Source: Halorussus litoreus
GTDB taxonomy: Archaea > Halobacteriota > Halobacteria > Halobacteriales > Haladaptataceae
Length of the DNA: 64,000 nt
Assembly: GCF_003382685.1 (NCBI RefSeq)
Contig: NZ_QLVG01000032.1
Location: 1-64,000, forward strand
Direction of reading: 5' to 3'
This document shows positions 22,668 through 30,382 of the stretch, piece after piece. Position 1 is the stretch's first letter, and each line of letters begins with the position of its first letter. Made by a program: the position numbers and the translations under genes. Under the pieces are notes generated by a model. The model worked only from the letters and a program-made list of their open reading frames with translations, was not told the origin of the DNA and ran no database searches.

Positions 22668-24644
22668 TTAGTCGGGCGGGTCGAGGCCGTAGCTTTTCTT
22701 GGCGAACGTCAGGAACGAGTTCGAGGACACTGCCGGCTGATCGCCGATCTCGCCGTACAGTTCCAACTGCACGAGGATGTCCACAAGTCGCCAGCAGTTG
22801 TACAGCACGCAGGCGAACGCGAAGTTGAAGTACCGGAACCGGTGGTCGGGCGACTGCGTCTCTGCGAGGAACGTCTTCAGTTTCTTGAAGCCGTTCTCGA
22901 TACCCCAACGCCGCTTGTATCGGGCCATCAGTCGCCCAATCTGGTGTTTCATCTCCTGCTGGTCGGCGGGATCGACATCCACCCACGGGAGATTCGTCTC
23001 AAAGGGCAGGGTCGGCGCTTCGACCCGCGCTGGCTCGTCGATCTCCTCCTCTTCGGCGACCTCATTGAGAAGGTTGCTCAGCGGCGAGTCGCCGTCGCGG
23101 TCCTCCGAGAGCGGCGTCGTGTTGCCGACGTCCTTGAAGTCCTCGATGAGTTCCTGTCGGATCGTCACATCCGTCCCGTCGTTGTCTTCGTCCTCGCGTT
23201 CCCACTCGCGCTTCGGGAGGTAAACCGCCTTCCGCGTCGGACCGTCGTCCAATCGCTCCTGCTTGATGACATCGAAGTCTTTGTCTTCACTGGCAAGCTT
23301 AGCGATCTGGTGTTCGTGGTCGCTGCTGGACCGGACGACACCGGGGTTGAGGTAGTGGACGTCGTGCGTCTCGCAGACGTCTTTGACGCCGTCCGGGGCG
23401 AACTCGCGGTCCATCATCACCAAATCGAGTCCAGGGACGATGTCGGTTGCGCCTTCGAGGAGATCGTTTACGATATCCGCTCGCTTTCGACCACGAACAA
23501 CCGGGACGGCATCAAGGATCAGCGGGACGTCGTGGCCGACGAGTTTGATGACTGCCCACTGGAAGAACGGCCCGTCATCGCCCTTGTAGCCGAGAATCCA
23601 CGGCTCCTGATTCTGTCCACTACTATCGCGTTCCACGTGGCCGCTCCACGGGTTGCCCTTCGTGAAGTCGATGGCCGTCATCTGCTTGCGCCCCATCTTG
23701 TCCTTCGATTTCGCTCGCGCCACAAGCGTCCGGCCAGTCTCCCGGAGCATCGTCCGGATGCGCTCAACGCCGAGCGTCTTCGTCTGCAACCGGTGGGAGT
23801 CGCCTGATGGCGTCTTTCTGCGGGTGGAGTCCGCAGCGAAGGACTGTGCGCCGTCGTTCGGGTGCATATCCGTTCGCATTCCGAGGTAGGACTGTTGCTC
23901 CCAGAACGCGCCCTCGGGAATCGAGGCGTTGTCGCTGCGGTCCAGATGGAAGGCGTCCTCGACGATGGGCTTCGCGCCCTTCCAGACCTCACGGGCTTTC
24001 TCACGGGCGAGCGTGTCCTTGCTCTTTGAGTTCGTCACCGTATCGGTTGGCTGATCGGGGAGGAACTCGGGTTCGGGCGCGGGGATGTCGTGGTAGCGGG
24101 CGATGTCCACGACGACCTCGGCGGCGTCTCGTACTGCGTCGTGGACATCTTCGAGACGGTCGTCCCACGCGCGGTAGAGTGTGGACTGGTCGGGAATGTC
24201 TTTGAAGCCCAACTGCGTGCAGAGAAACGGCTGCTGTTTCAGGTAGCGATGGAGCGCGGTCGCGTTCTTCCAGCCTTTGACGCATCGGAGGACGTGCGCG
24301 CGGAAGACGGCACCCCAGGGTTTCGGGTGGCCCTGATCGTGGTCGTACTCGTCGTAGAACCGGAGGTACGTGACGGGCACTTCAGTGACGAGGTCCTCTA
24401 ACGTGACCGAGCGGTTATGGCGGACTTGTTGTTCGCGGGGGTAGGTTTTGAGTGCGCCGTCCACCATCTCGCGGAACGTCATATCGAATGAGGCCGCGCG
24501 GACGAGAGTGCCGTCGTCAGAGCCGTAGAGGCCGTCTACGGGGTAATCTCTTGGTGTGGATTCGTAGCTGGCACTCTCGATATTCTTCGTTGGACCGAGC
24601 CACTTCCACCGGGAATTTGCGGGCGGACGCGCCGTCTGTGACAC
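22668..24644 (-). CDS. DDE transposase, IS4-like fold
   Basis: About 658 residues. GTG 24644 is preferred: a TATA-like TTTTATG lies 28 nt upstream (leaderless), while the upstream ATG 24746 adds 34 unconvincing residues. Homologous to the 557- and 558-residue transposases at 27119 and 31711 by shared blocks: DQSTLYRAWDDRL, TAIDFTKGNPW (first Asp), LDLVMMDREFAPDG (second Asp) and YKRRWGIENGFKKLK (catalytic Glu). It has about 100 extra residues, mostly acidic insertions before the last block. Terminal inverted repeats were not resolved, so the element limits are unknown. Confidence 0.85.
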   Translation of the reverse strand: MSQTARPPANSRWKWLGPTKNIESASYESTPRDYPVDGLYGSDDGTLVRAASFDMTFREMVDGALKTYPREQQVRHNRSVTLEDLVTEVPVTYLRFYDEYDHDQGHPKPWGAVFRAHVLRCVKGWKNATALHRYLKQQPFLCTQLGFKDIPDQSTLYRAWDDRLEDVHDAVRDAAEVVVDIARYHDIPAPEPEFLPDQPTDTVTNSKSKDTLAREKAREVWKGAKPIVEDAFHLDRSDNASIPEGAFWEQQSYLGMRTDMHPNDGAQSFAADSTRRKTPSGDSHRLQTKTLGVERIRTMLRETGRTLVARAKSKDKMGRKQMTAIDFTKGNPWSGHVERDSSGQNQEPWILGYKGDDGPFFQWAVIKLVGHDVPLILDAVPVVRGRKRADIVNDLLEGATDIVPGLDLVMMDREFAPDGVKDVCETHDVHYLNPGVVRSSSDHEHQIAKLASEDKDFDVIKQERLDDGPTRKAVYLPKREWEREDEDNDGTDVTIRQELIEDFKDVGNTTPLSEDRDGDSPLSNLLNEVAEEEEIDEPARVEAPTLPFETNLPWVDVDPADQQEMKHQIGRLMARYKRRWGIENGFKKLKTFLAETQSPDHRFRYFNFAFACVLYNCWRLVDILVQLELYGEIGDQPAVSSNSFLTFAKKSYGLDPPD

Positions 24645-24781
24645 TACTGTCAATTCTGGCGTTTTGGCATAAAAGCATTCGCCTACTGGGGGTACGCTAT
24701 TCGTTGATCCGCTACACCTCTTACCGGTAGTGAGGGTATCATCCAACCGTTCGCATTCCCCTTCTATCGATACTGTTACAC

Positions 24782-24818
24782 CGATAAGTACAGGGCAAGT
24801 AGATAACGTTCACCCAAG
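24782..24818 (+). promoter_or_regulatory. CGGTCAGTACAG pair, 25-bp phase (copy d, degenerate)
   Basis: CGATAAGTACAG at 24782 and CGTTCACCCAAG at 24807, 25 bp apart. The second unit overlaps the 3' end of the small minus-strand gene, so this copy has no gene in the usual place. Confidence 0.35.
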
Positions 24819-24950
24819 AGGTGTAGCTGGGCCGATAGCGCCTGCAATGAATACGTCAGCAACGAAGAGAAGGAATGCAAACCACGGTTGAAACTTGAGT
24901 TCAGACGTGGTAGCAGAAGCGTGGACATAGGCTGCTAAGCTGACAACCAT
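24810..24950 (-). CDS. 46-residue membrane protein
   Basis: ATG 24950 to TGA 24810, encoding 46 residues: MVVSLAAYVHASATTSELKF, a membrane segment (PWFAFLLFVADVFIAGAIGP) and the end ATPLG. The minus strand has TATA-like TTTTTATCG about 27 nt before the ATG, giving a leaderless gene. Composition fits the other tiny membrane proteins of this region, but it runs in the opposite direction to its neighbours' shared upstream element. Function unknown. Confidence 0.5.
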   Translation of the reverse strand: MVVSLAAYVHASATTSELKFQPWFAFLLFVADVFIAGAIGPATPLG

Positions 24951-25076
24951 ACTGATGAATTACAGTCCGTCGATAAAAATCTCGTTATATCGTTGTTCAG
25001 TTCGCACGTGTAGTGTGCAGTAGATTCACGGGGCTCTGTTGAAATCCTCAGCAAGTGATATATTTTGACCTGGTTG

Positions 25077-25113
25077 CGGTCAATACAGGAAGTGTAGTTA
25101 TCGAACAGTACAG
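25077..25113 (+). promoter_or_regulatory. CGGTCAGTACAG pair, 25-bp phase (copy e)
   Basis: CGGTCAATACAG at 25077 and CGAACAGTACAG at 25102, 25 bp apart. The second copy is 87 nt before ATG 25189, the same distance as in copy f. Confidence 0.75.
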
Positions 25114-25188
25114 GAAGTATAGCCCGGATGTGGGCCACGACTTCGACTTGACATAGACTTTTAATGCCTGAACACCAAATCGGGCATA

Positions 25189-25383
25189 ATGTCTGGCCAG
25201 TCATCCAATAGCAATTTACTCAAATCACGTCTTCTGTTCTTCATCGCTGGAATAGCCGTCGCAGTTCTACTGTCTACATTAGACATTGACGGAATATGGG
25301 TTATCCCCGCCAGTATTATCGCCCTCATCCTATTTGGTGAGGCTTACCTGTCTCTTACAGGTAATCGGTCATCCAGTCAGTAA
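25189..25383 (+). CDS. 64-residue two-pass membrane protein, paralogue 1
   Basis: ATG 25189 follows TATA-like CTTTTAATG by about 28 nt, so the gene is leaderless. Residues 12-32 (SRLLFFIAGIAVAVLLSTLD) and 36-57 (IWVIPASIIALILFGEAYLS) are membrane helices joined by a short DIDG turn; both ends are polar. It is a close paralogue of the protein at 26353, and their promoters are also alike. It lies within the IS6-like miniature element, which may move it. Function unknown. Confidence 0.7.
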   Translation: MSGQSSNSNLLKSRLLFFIAGIAVAVLLSTLDIDGIWVIPASIIALILFGEAYLSLTGNRSSSQ

Positions 25384-25878
25384 GCACTCTTCAGCGAACG
25401 GCTGTTTCAGGGGAGAATCTATCTGAAGAATGGGATTTCAACAGAGCCATTCACGGGAACAATTCTCTAAAGAAGAGGATTTCAACAGAGCCCTGCTAGC
25501 GGAAACAAATTCTCCCATTATTCTGATAAAATCAGACTATCCACTTGTGAGCAGGGGTACGCGAGGCCACTCAGTCCTGCGAGTGATCGTCGTCAGACCT
25601 GTGCATTATTCCCTATCTTCGCAACACGTCCTCGTGCTCTGGCGACCCAACTTCGCAGTTTGGATTTCTACAAATCAAAATTTAGGTGATAGGTCTGAGT
25701 TGGAGGGAAACAGCAGTGATGCTGACGTCTCTCGCAGCTTATGAATCGTGCTGGCGCTTGACTGCCACTCTCACCATCGAAAGTGAGACAGAGTGAAAAG
25801 AAACACCAGTCTTTGTTGAGGTCATCCCTCAGAAAATGTAGCGATTCAATAAACGAACATGAATTGGCGGTGACGACG
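25384..25878. other. Intergenic region after paralogue 1
   Basis: 495 nt with no credible gene. It holds the right end of the miniature element (25433-25448), its target duplication, a solo right-end copy (25477-25492), and near 25390 a CAGCGAACGGCTGTTTCA stretch like the head elements at 19194 and 19512. The rest shows nothing recognisable. Confidence 0.5.
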
Positions 25879-26142
25879 CTACGTGCGTATCAGTCGTCGC
25901 ACCCGGGACCACACAGCACTCAGAACGAGCATGCCTGCGATGACAACCGCGTAATGCAGAGGGTCAGCGAGAACCTCTGGAACCGATGCCAGCGAGTAGA
26001 CGACTATGAGTGCGCCGAGGCCGACAACCGCAGTTGCGCGAAGCGGCGGGAGTTCGCCGAACTGGTAGCGCCAGGAGGCGACGAACACGGCCAACAAGAC
26101 GAACGACAGGCCGAGCACGGGGGGCGAGGAGGGCGTGGCCAT
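25879..26142 (-). CDS. Small three-pass membrane protein
   Basis: An 87-residue protein starting at ATG 26142. Hydrophobic segments lie at about 8-25 (VLGLSFVLLAVFVASW), 37-53 (AVVGLGALIVVYSLA) and 62-78 (HYAVVIAGMLVLSAVW), followed by a basic tail RRLIRT, so the C-terminus is probably inside. Family unknown. Its codon use is much more GC-rich than the genes on either side. Its promoter region is shared with the divergent gene at 26353. Confidence 0.65.
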   Translation of the reverse strand: MATPSSPPVLGLSFVLLAVFVASWRYQFGELPPLRATAVVGLGALIVVYSLASVPEVLADPLHYAVVIAGMLVLSAVWSRVRRLIRT

Positions 26143-26240
26143 ATGGATACTCGGGGGCGGGCGTCCTTGGGCGTTCTGTACTCATCTTGTAGTCTGGAGC
26201 GTGTTACAGAATCGGTCACAGCGTTTGGTTCCATAGTGAA

Positions 26241-26277
26241 CCGTCAGTACAGACCCTGTAGTTCCCGGTCAGCGCAG
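26241..26277 (+). promoter_or_regulatory. CGGTCAGTACAG pair, 25-bp phase (copy f)
   Basis: CCGTCAGTACAG at 26241 and CGGTCAGCGCAG at 26266, 25 bp apart; the second is 87 nt before ATG 26353. Confidence 0.75.
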
Positions 26278-26352
26278 AAAGTATAGTTCGGATGTGGTCC
26301 TCGGTTTCGATGTGACATAGCGTTTTAATGCTTGAACACCATATCCAGCACA

Positions 26353-26547
26353 ATGCCCGACAAAACCTCCAAACCCGATTCACTCAAATCACGTCTTCTG
26401 TTCTTTATCGCTGGAATTACCGTCGTAGTTCTACTGTCTACATTAGATGTTGGCGGAATATGGGTCGTCCCCGTCGGTATTCTTGCCTTTGTCCTACTTG
26501 GCGAGGCCTACCTCTCCCTTACGGGTAAGCGACCATCAGGTCAATAA
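26353..26547 (+). CDS. 64-residue two-pass membrane protein, paralogue 2
   Basis: ATG 26353 follows TATA-like GTTTTAATG by about 28 nt; an upstream ATG at 26332 overlaps the promoter. The product (SRLLFFIAGITVVVLLSTLD, then DVGG and IWVVPVGILAFVLLGEAYLS) is nearly identical in design to the 25189 protein, with most changes conservative, which implies selection on the protein. No flanking IS6-like ends are seen around this copy. Function unknown; a toxin, an antitoxin or a membrane-stress peptide are all possible. Confidence 0.7.
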   Translation: MPDKTSKPDSLKSRLLFFIAGITVVVLLSTLDVGGIWVVPVGILAFVLLGEAYLSLTGKRPSGQ

Positions 26548-26631
26548 GCATCTTATCGCACAGTTTCAAAATCATTAGTTGTAAACCATTATCTGGAGTA
26601 GCCTCCGCTGTCAGTAGAGGGTTTACTTCCT

Positions 26632-26988
26632 ATGCATACGGAAGATGAAGTCGAATTCGGTGGTATTTGGGAGGGACTGAGCACCATCCTCGTCTCGGTG
26701 CTGGCAGTCGGCGTGTTCGTGATCGCGTCGGACCCAATCAACATTGGCGGCGTTGTAGCGAGTGTCGCCCTTGCCGCACTTGGGGTTGCACAGCTCATTG
26801 CGCCCCGAGTATTACCGTGGTATACGAGTCTCTCGCCTCGCTGGACTGGTCTGTTCTGGATACTCGTTGGAATCGGTCTCGCGGTGCTGGGTGTCGTCTC
26901 CTCGACTACGATTGGCAGATTCGGTGGTGGTGTGCTCCTTGGGGGCCTATTCGTTCTCTACGGATTCCTCACCGCACTTGACCGATAA
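26632..26988 (+). CDS. Four-pass membrane protein
   Basis: A 118-residue protein with a short acidic N-terminus and four hydrophobic segments: about 16-33, 38-57, 71-90 and 93-113. Gly- and Val-rich helices resemble many haloarchaeal membrane proteins of unknown role. ATG 26632 is used. It lies between the small paralogue and a transposase and may be its own transcript. Confidence 0.65.
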   Translation: MHTEDEVEFGGIWEGLSTILVSVLAVGVFVIASDPINIGGVVASVALAALGVAQLIAPRVLPWYTSLSPRWTGLFWILVGIGLAVLGVVSSTTIGRFGGGVLLGGLFVLYGFLTALDR

Positions 26989-27118
26989 ACACATCCCCTA
27001 CATCTAACGATTAGCTGCATCACCCCTGCTCGCGATTGAGGAATCCAGCAGAGCCACAGAACTCTCTATACTGGTCGGTTGGACGAACTCTTGAGCGTCT
27101 CCGGGCTATTCTTCTGTA

Positions 27119-28792
27119 GTGGTCGCGACTCGCGAGTCTCGGCGCAGCGTCTTTCGACGAATCGCACACCAACATATCGAGTGGCCCGCATATGACTCGA
27201 CACCGCTGTACGATCGCTCCTCACTCGGTGGGTTAGAATCGGACGTTCGAGTCGTCTCGAGTGTCTGGTTCACGCACCCAAATCATAACTCACTCGAACA
27301 GTGCGTCTGCGAACTTCCGCTGGCCTACTTCCGCTTCGAGGCCCACGACTGCTACGGAAGGTCAACACGCTACGAGATGGACACCCTCTTTCGCATGTTC
27401 TTGCTGAAAGAACTCCACGGATGGCAGCACGAAACATCTCTCGTCGAGTACCTCGATAGCCACCCCGAACTTTGTGAACGCCTCGAGTTGGAGACGGTGC
27501 CCGATCAATCGACATTGTGGCGCGGCTGGAACGAGCGCTTCACGCGCGATTTCCGTGAGACGATCCAGGAAGCGGCTCGAACAATCCTGATCAAAGCGCA
27601 GAACGCGGGTGTCGCTGTACCACGCGACCCAGAACGAAACCTCCCGGATCAAGGCGACGACGCAGACGAATCTGTCCCAAACGATCAGGCCATCCTCGAC
27701 AAGGCTGAGAGGGTCACCGACCACATCAGTCGCGTCGTATACCCCGCGTTCTCGCTCGATCGTGGTGAGGGCTGTGAGATTCCCGAGAACGCCTACTGGG
27801 GCTTACAGACCTACTTAGGGCTCCGTGAGAACTTGGCCGCCAACGAGGGCGCTCGGAGCTTCATCCACGAGTCGACGCGTGATCGAACACCACTCGGGCA
27901 TGGTCATCGCGACCAGATTCGTGATCTCTCTATCGAGCAGATTCGCGAGATGTACCGACAGGCGGTCCGACAGCTCATCAACGAGCTCGCAGAGACGGAA
28001 GAGTTCTTCCGGGCAGGTATTGTCGCGATCGACATCACCGAGGACGACCCCTTTACGGGCGACCGCACCGGCCACGAGGACGAGATCATCGGGACGAAGG
28101 AGAAGAATGACGAGTACGCCTACCAGTGGGCAACAGTCCAGCTGGTCGGCAACGCTATCCCACTCGTACTTGATGCGCGGCCAGTTCGGCGAGGCGAGTC
28201 ACGCAAAGAGATTGTCGAGGATCTGTTCAACTCCGCCGAGGACCTCGTTCATGTCGATAACGTGCTGATGGACCGGGAGTTCGATAGCCAGCACGTCCTG
28301 GAAATGATAAGCCGGCGCGGACTCTCCTACGTCGTGCCAAAGCGGATGCAAACCAGCGAAAAAGCCCAGGCGCAGCGATTACTCCGCCGTGGCCAAGACC
28401 GGTACGAGACCGACCGCAAACTCCATCTCGGCAAGAATGAGTGGCACGAGACGACGCTGATCTACCGCCGGAAAGAAGACTCTGAGTATGACGATCACCG
28501 ACAGTACTCGGTGTTCATGTCCAACCGGGGTGGTGGTTTTCTCAGTGAGTACAGCTACCGGTGGGAGATCGAAAGTGGTTATCGGTCGATTAAGCGGTTC
28601 ATGGCCGCGACGACGCCCACGGATTTCGGACTGCGGTTCTTCTACTTCGCGTTCGACTGTCTGTTGTACTCTATCTGGCGAGCGGCCGATCTACTCGTAC
28701 AGGTCGAACTAACCGGCGAGTACGAACATTCACCGATCGTGACGGCCGATAATACGCTGACGCTGCTGAAGAAGGAAACCGGAATTGGATAG
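27119..28792 (+). CDS. DDE transposase, left copy
   Basis: A 557-residue transposase starting at GTG 27119; the start is set by alignment with the 558-residue homologue at 31711, whose ATG aligns residue for residue. Shared blocks are DQSTLWRGW near 128, the first catalytic Asp in VAIDITEDDPF near 303, the second in NVLMDREFDS near 381, and the Glu in YRWEIESGYRSIKRF near 484. No frameshift or truncation is seen. A conserved non-coding segment follows its stop, and the same segment follows the 31711 copy. Confidence 0.87.
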   Translation: MVATRESRRSVFRRIAHQHIEWPAYDSTPLYDRSSLGGLESDVRVVSSVWFTHPNHNSLEQCVCELPLAYFRFEAHDCYGRSTRYEMDTLFRMFLLKELHGWQHETSLVEYLDSHPELCERLELETVPDQSTLWRGWNERFTRDFRETIQEAARTILIKAQNAGVAVPRDPERNLPDQGDDADESVPNDQAILDKAERVTDHISRVVYPAFSLDRGEGCEIPENAYWGLQTYLGLRENLAANEGARSFIHESTRDRTPLGHGHRDQIRDLSIEQIREMYRQAVRQLINELAETEEFFRAGIVAIDITEDDPFTGDRTGHEDEIIGTKEKNDEYAYQWATVQLVGNAIPLVLDARPVRRGESRKEIVEDLFNSAEDLVHVDNVLMDREFDSQHVLEMISRRGLSYVVPKRMQTSEKAQAQRLLRRGQDRYETDRKLHLGKNEWHETTLIYRRKEDSEYDDHRQYSVFMSNRGGGFLSEYSYRWEIESGYRSIKRFMAATTPTDFGLRFFYFAFDCLLYSIWRAADLLVQVELTGEYEHSPIVTADNTLTLLKKETGIG

Positions 28793-29083
28793 GGCGGTAC
28801 TCTGTCCGAGGCAATGCGGATTCCTGAGTGGCAACGCTGTCAGGAATCTAGGAAATCCCCCGATCTAGTTGGCAGTACGATACGAGAAGACCATCGAGAG
28901 GGGATTCGAAGCATCTTCCACTCACAAATCCGCCCGAAACCACGCATTACAGCCCCGCTAAACCCGCCGTAGTCTCAACTTCAGAGGAGAGTCAGGAGTT
29001 GAGACTGGCCTTCTCAATGCACAGAGGCAATATCGGTTTGAGTCAATTACATCACACCACGTCTTCCTCCCATCATCACTGTC
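28793..29083. repeat. 3' non-coding segment shared by two transposases, plus hairpin
   Basis: 28940-28980 (CCACGCATTACAG... ending GTAGTCTCAACT) closely matches 33535-33575. Matching patches occur throughout the preceding 150 nt, so the mobile unit extends at least this far past the stop codon. GTCTCAACT (28972-28980) and AGTTGAGAC (28997-29005) form a 9-bp-arm hairpin here only. Confidence 0.6.
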
Positions 29084-29872
29084 TCACTCAAGGAGGGGAA
29101 CAGCATCGGTCCACAGTCGTTGGAAGTACTGCTCAAACTCGGAGACTACTTGCGAATCTTTGATCCCGATCACACCGATTCTGTCTTCACCAGATACTGG
29201 ATGTAGCACATCGATCGTCGTCTCCACATTGTCCACGATATCAAACGAAAGCGCAATCTCAGGAGTCGTTCTGACAGTTATGTCTGCGGGCTGGTTTTCA
29301 ATTAGATGTGGGAATCGGTCGGGGAGTACGGTAACTGCTTTTTCACTGAAGAGGAGGTCTACAGACAAATCCGTATTAGCACCCTCGAAAAAGCCTTCCA
29401 CTTCAGATTGGAGTGTCTCCCACGTCGCATCCTCGTAGGGAGGCCCGACAGTTGCTTTGACAACATTCTCCGCGGTTCGCATATGCTGCTGGAGCGCTGT
29501 ACTCATTTCGTCACTCCCGAGCGATCCAAGCCAGAAACTACTCTCTGTTGGTGGTGTCGGCAAAAGGTTCGAACGAACTGTTTCTGCTTTCTCGCGATAA
29601 CGATCCCACTCTTGTTTCAGTTCATACGCTCGTTCAGCCAGAAGCCTGTCGACGACGGTTTCTGGCTGTACGGCCACGTACCGATTTGGGTCGCTTGACT
29701 GTCTCCAGATCAACTTGCGAGCTTCAAGGCCGTTTAGTACGTCGTAGATACGGCCTTTTGGGACTCCACTAGTATCAGAGAGTTCAGCTGCCGTCACTGC
29801 TCCTGTTACGAGAAGGGTTCGATAGGCCTTCTCCTCGTAACTTGAGAGTCCAAGCTCGCCCAATTCCGTCAT
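29084..29872 (-). CDS. TrmB-family transcriptional regulator
   Basis: A 262-residue protein. Residues 1-80 are the TrmB winged helix (MTELGELGLSSYEEKAYRTL, then VTAAELSDTSGVPKGRIYDV). Residues 85-110 are a coiled coil, and the rest is an effector or dimerisation domain with a phosphodiesterase-like arrangement seen in this family. TrmB proteins regulate metabolic and efflux genes in response to ligands. It is divergent from the SMR transporter gene with an 83-nt gap, so it probably controls that gene and itself. Confidence 0.9.
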   Translation of the reverse strand: MTELGELGLSSYEEKAYRTLLVTGAVTAAELSDTSGVPKGRIYDVLNGLEARKLIWRQSSDPNRYVAVQPETVVDRLLAERAYELKQEWDRYREKAETVRSNLLPTPPTESSFWLGSLGSDEMSTALQQHMRTAENVVKATVGPPYEDATWETLQSEVEGFFEGANTDLSVDLLFSEKAVTVLPDRFPHLIENQPADITVRTTPEIALSFDIVDNVETTIDVLHPVSGEDRIGVIGIKDSQVVSEFEQYFQRLWTDAVPLLE

Positions 29873-29955
29873 GCTTTGTCATTGTGCCTCCAAACAAATT
29901 GTAAGTGCTGTTTTGTTTCAATAGTCGTATCTCGGGGGCTTCGAAACCTAACGAT

Positions 29956-30288
29956 ATGCATCCGTACGTACTGCTCGCTGGTGCAATACTCTCCGAATTA
30001 TTCGGGACAACTGCCCTCAAACTCTCCGATGGATTTTCACAACCGGTTCCCAGTATTGGGGTTGTCCTCGGATATGGGGCAGCGTTCTATCTACTATCCC
30101 TGACGTTAGAAGAATTACCGATGGGTGTCGTCTATGGGACATGGGCAGCATTGGGTATTGTCGGTGTGGCAGGTATCGGGGCCGTTGTTTTTGATGAACC
30201 TGTTGATCTGGCAGGCCTTCTCGGAATTGGCCTCATTATCGGTGGCGTCTACTGCGTCAACGTGGTGTCACAGATGTCTGCCCACTAA
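29956..30288 (+). CDS. SMR-family multidrug/quaternary-cation transporter
   Basis: A 110-residue protein with four membrane helices. The start ATG 29956 (MHPYVLLAGAILSELFGTTA) puts the essential glutamate at residue 14, exactly as in EmrE; the upstream frame is rejected. The family blocks LPMGVVYGTWAALGIVG and LAGLLGIGLIIGGVY are present. SMR proteins exchange protons for cationic drugs or guanidinium. It is divergent from TrmB and 95 nt before the reductase gene. Confidence 0.93.
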   Translation: MHPYVLLAGAILSELFGTTALKLSDGFSQPVPSIGVVLGYGAAFYLLSLTLEELPMGVVYGTWAALGIVGVAGIGAVVFDEPVDLAGLLGIGLIIGGVYCVNVVSQMSAH

Positions 30289-30382
30289 GATGGTGGGCAC
30301 TGCCCCTGTGTAGAAACAACCGAAAAGTGGCACTGTGTTCCAACATCTTGTTCGTCCGCTCTTGAGTAGTTGTTCTCCAACG

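Larger units (their letters stand above)
25024..25456. mobile_element. 417-bp IS6-like miniature element with 8-bp target duplication
   Basis: Terminal inverted repeats GGCTCTGTTGAAATCC are perfect over 16 bp: left end 25032-25047, right end 25433-25448. ATTCACGG flanks both sides (25024-25031 and 25449-25456), an 8-bp target duplication as IS6-family elements make. The ends resemble the IS6/IS26 consensus GGCTCTGTTGCAAA. No transposase lies inside; it carries the small gene 25189-25383. A third, solo copy of the right end lies at 25477-25492. Confidence 0.8.

Noticed and set aside
22602-23807. 401-codon plus-strand frame
   Set aside because: It is antisense to the transposase and has no domain; typical of GC-rich shadow frames.
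24644-24746. Upstream ATG start for the 22668 transposase
   Set aside because: The added 34 residues look non-coding and a TATA-like element lies inside them, 28 nt before GTG 24644.
25430-25744. 104-codon frame after the miniature element
   Set aside because: It begins inside the element's terminal repeat and shows no protein-like pattern.
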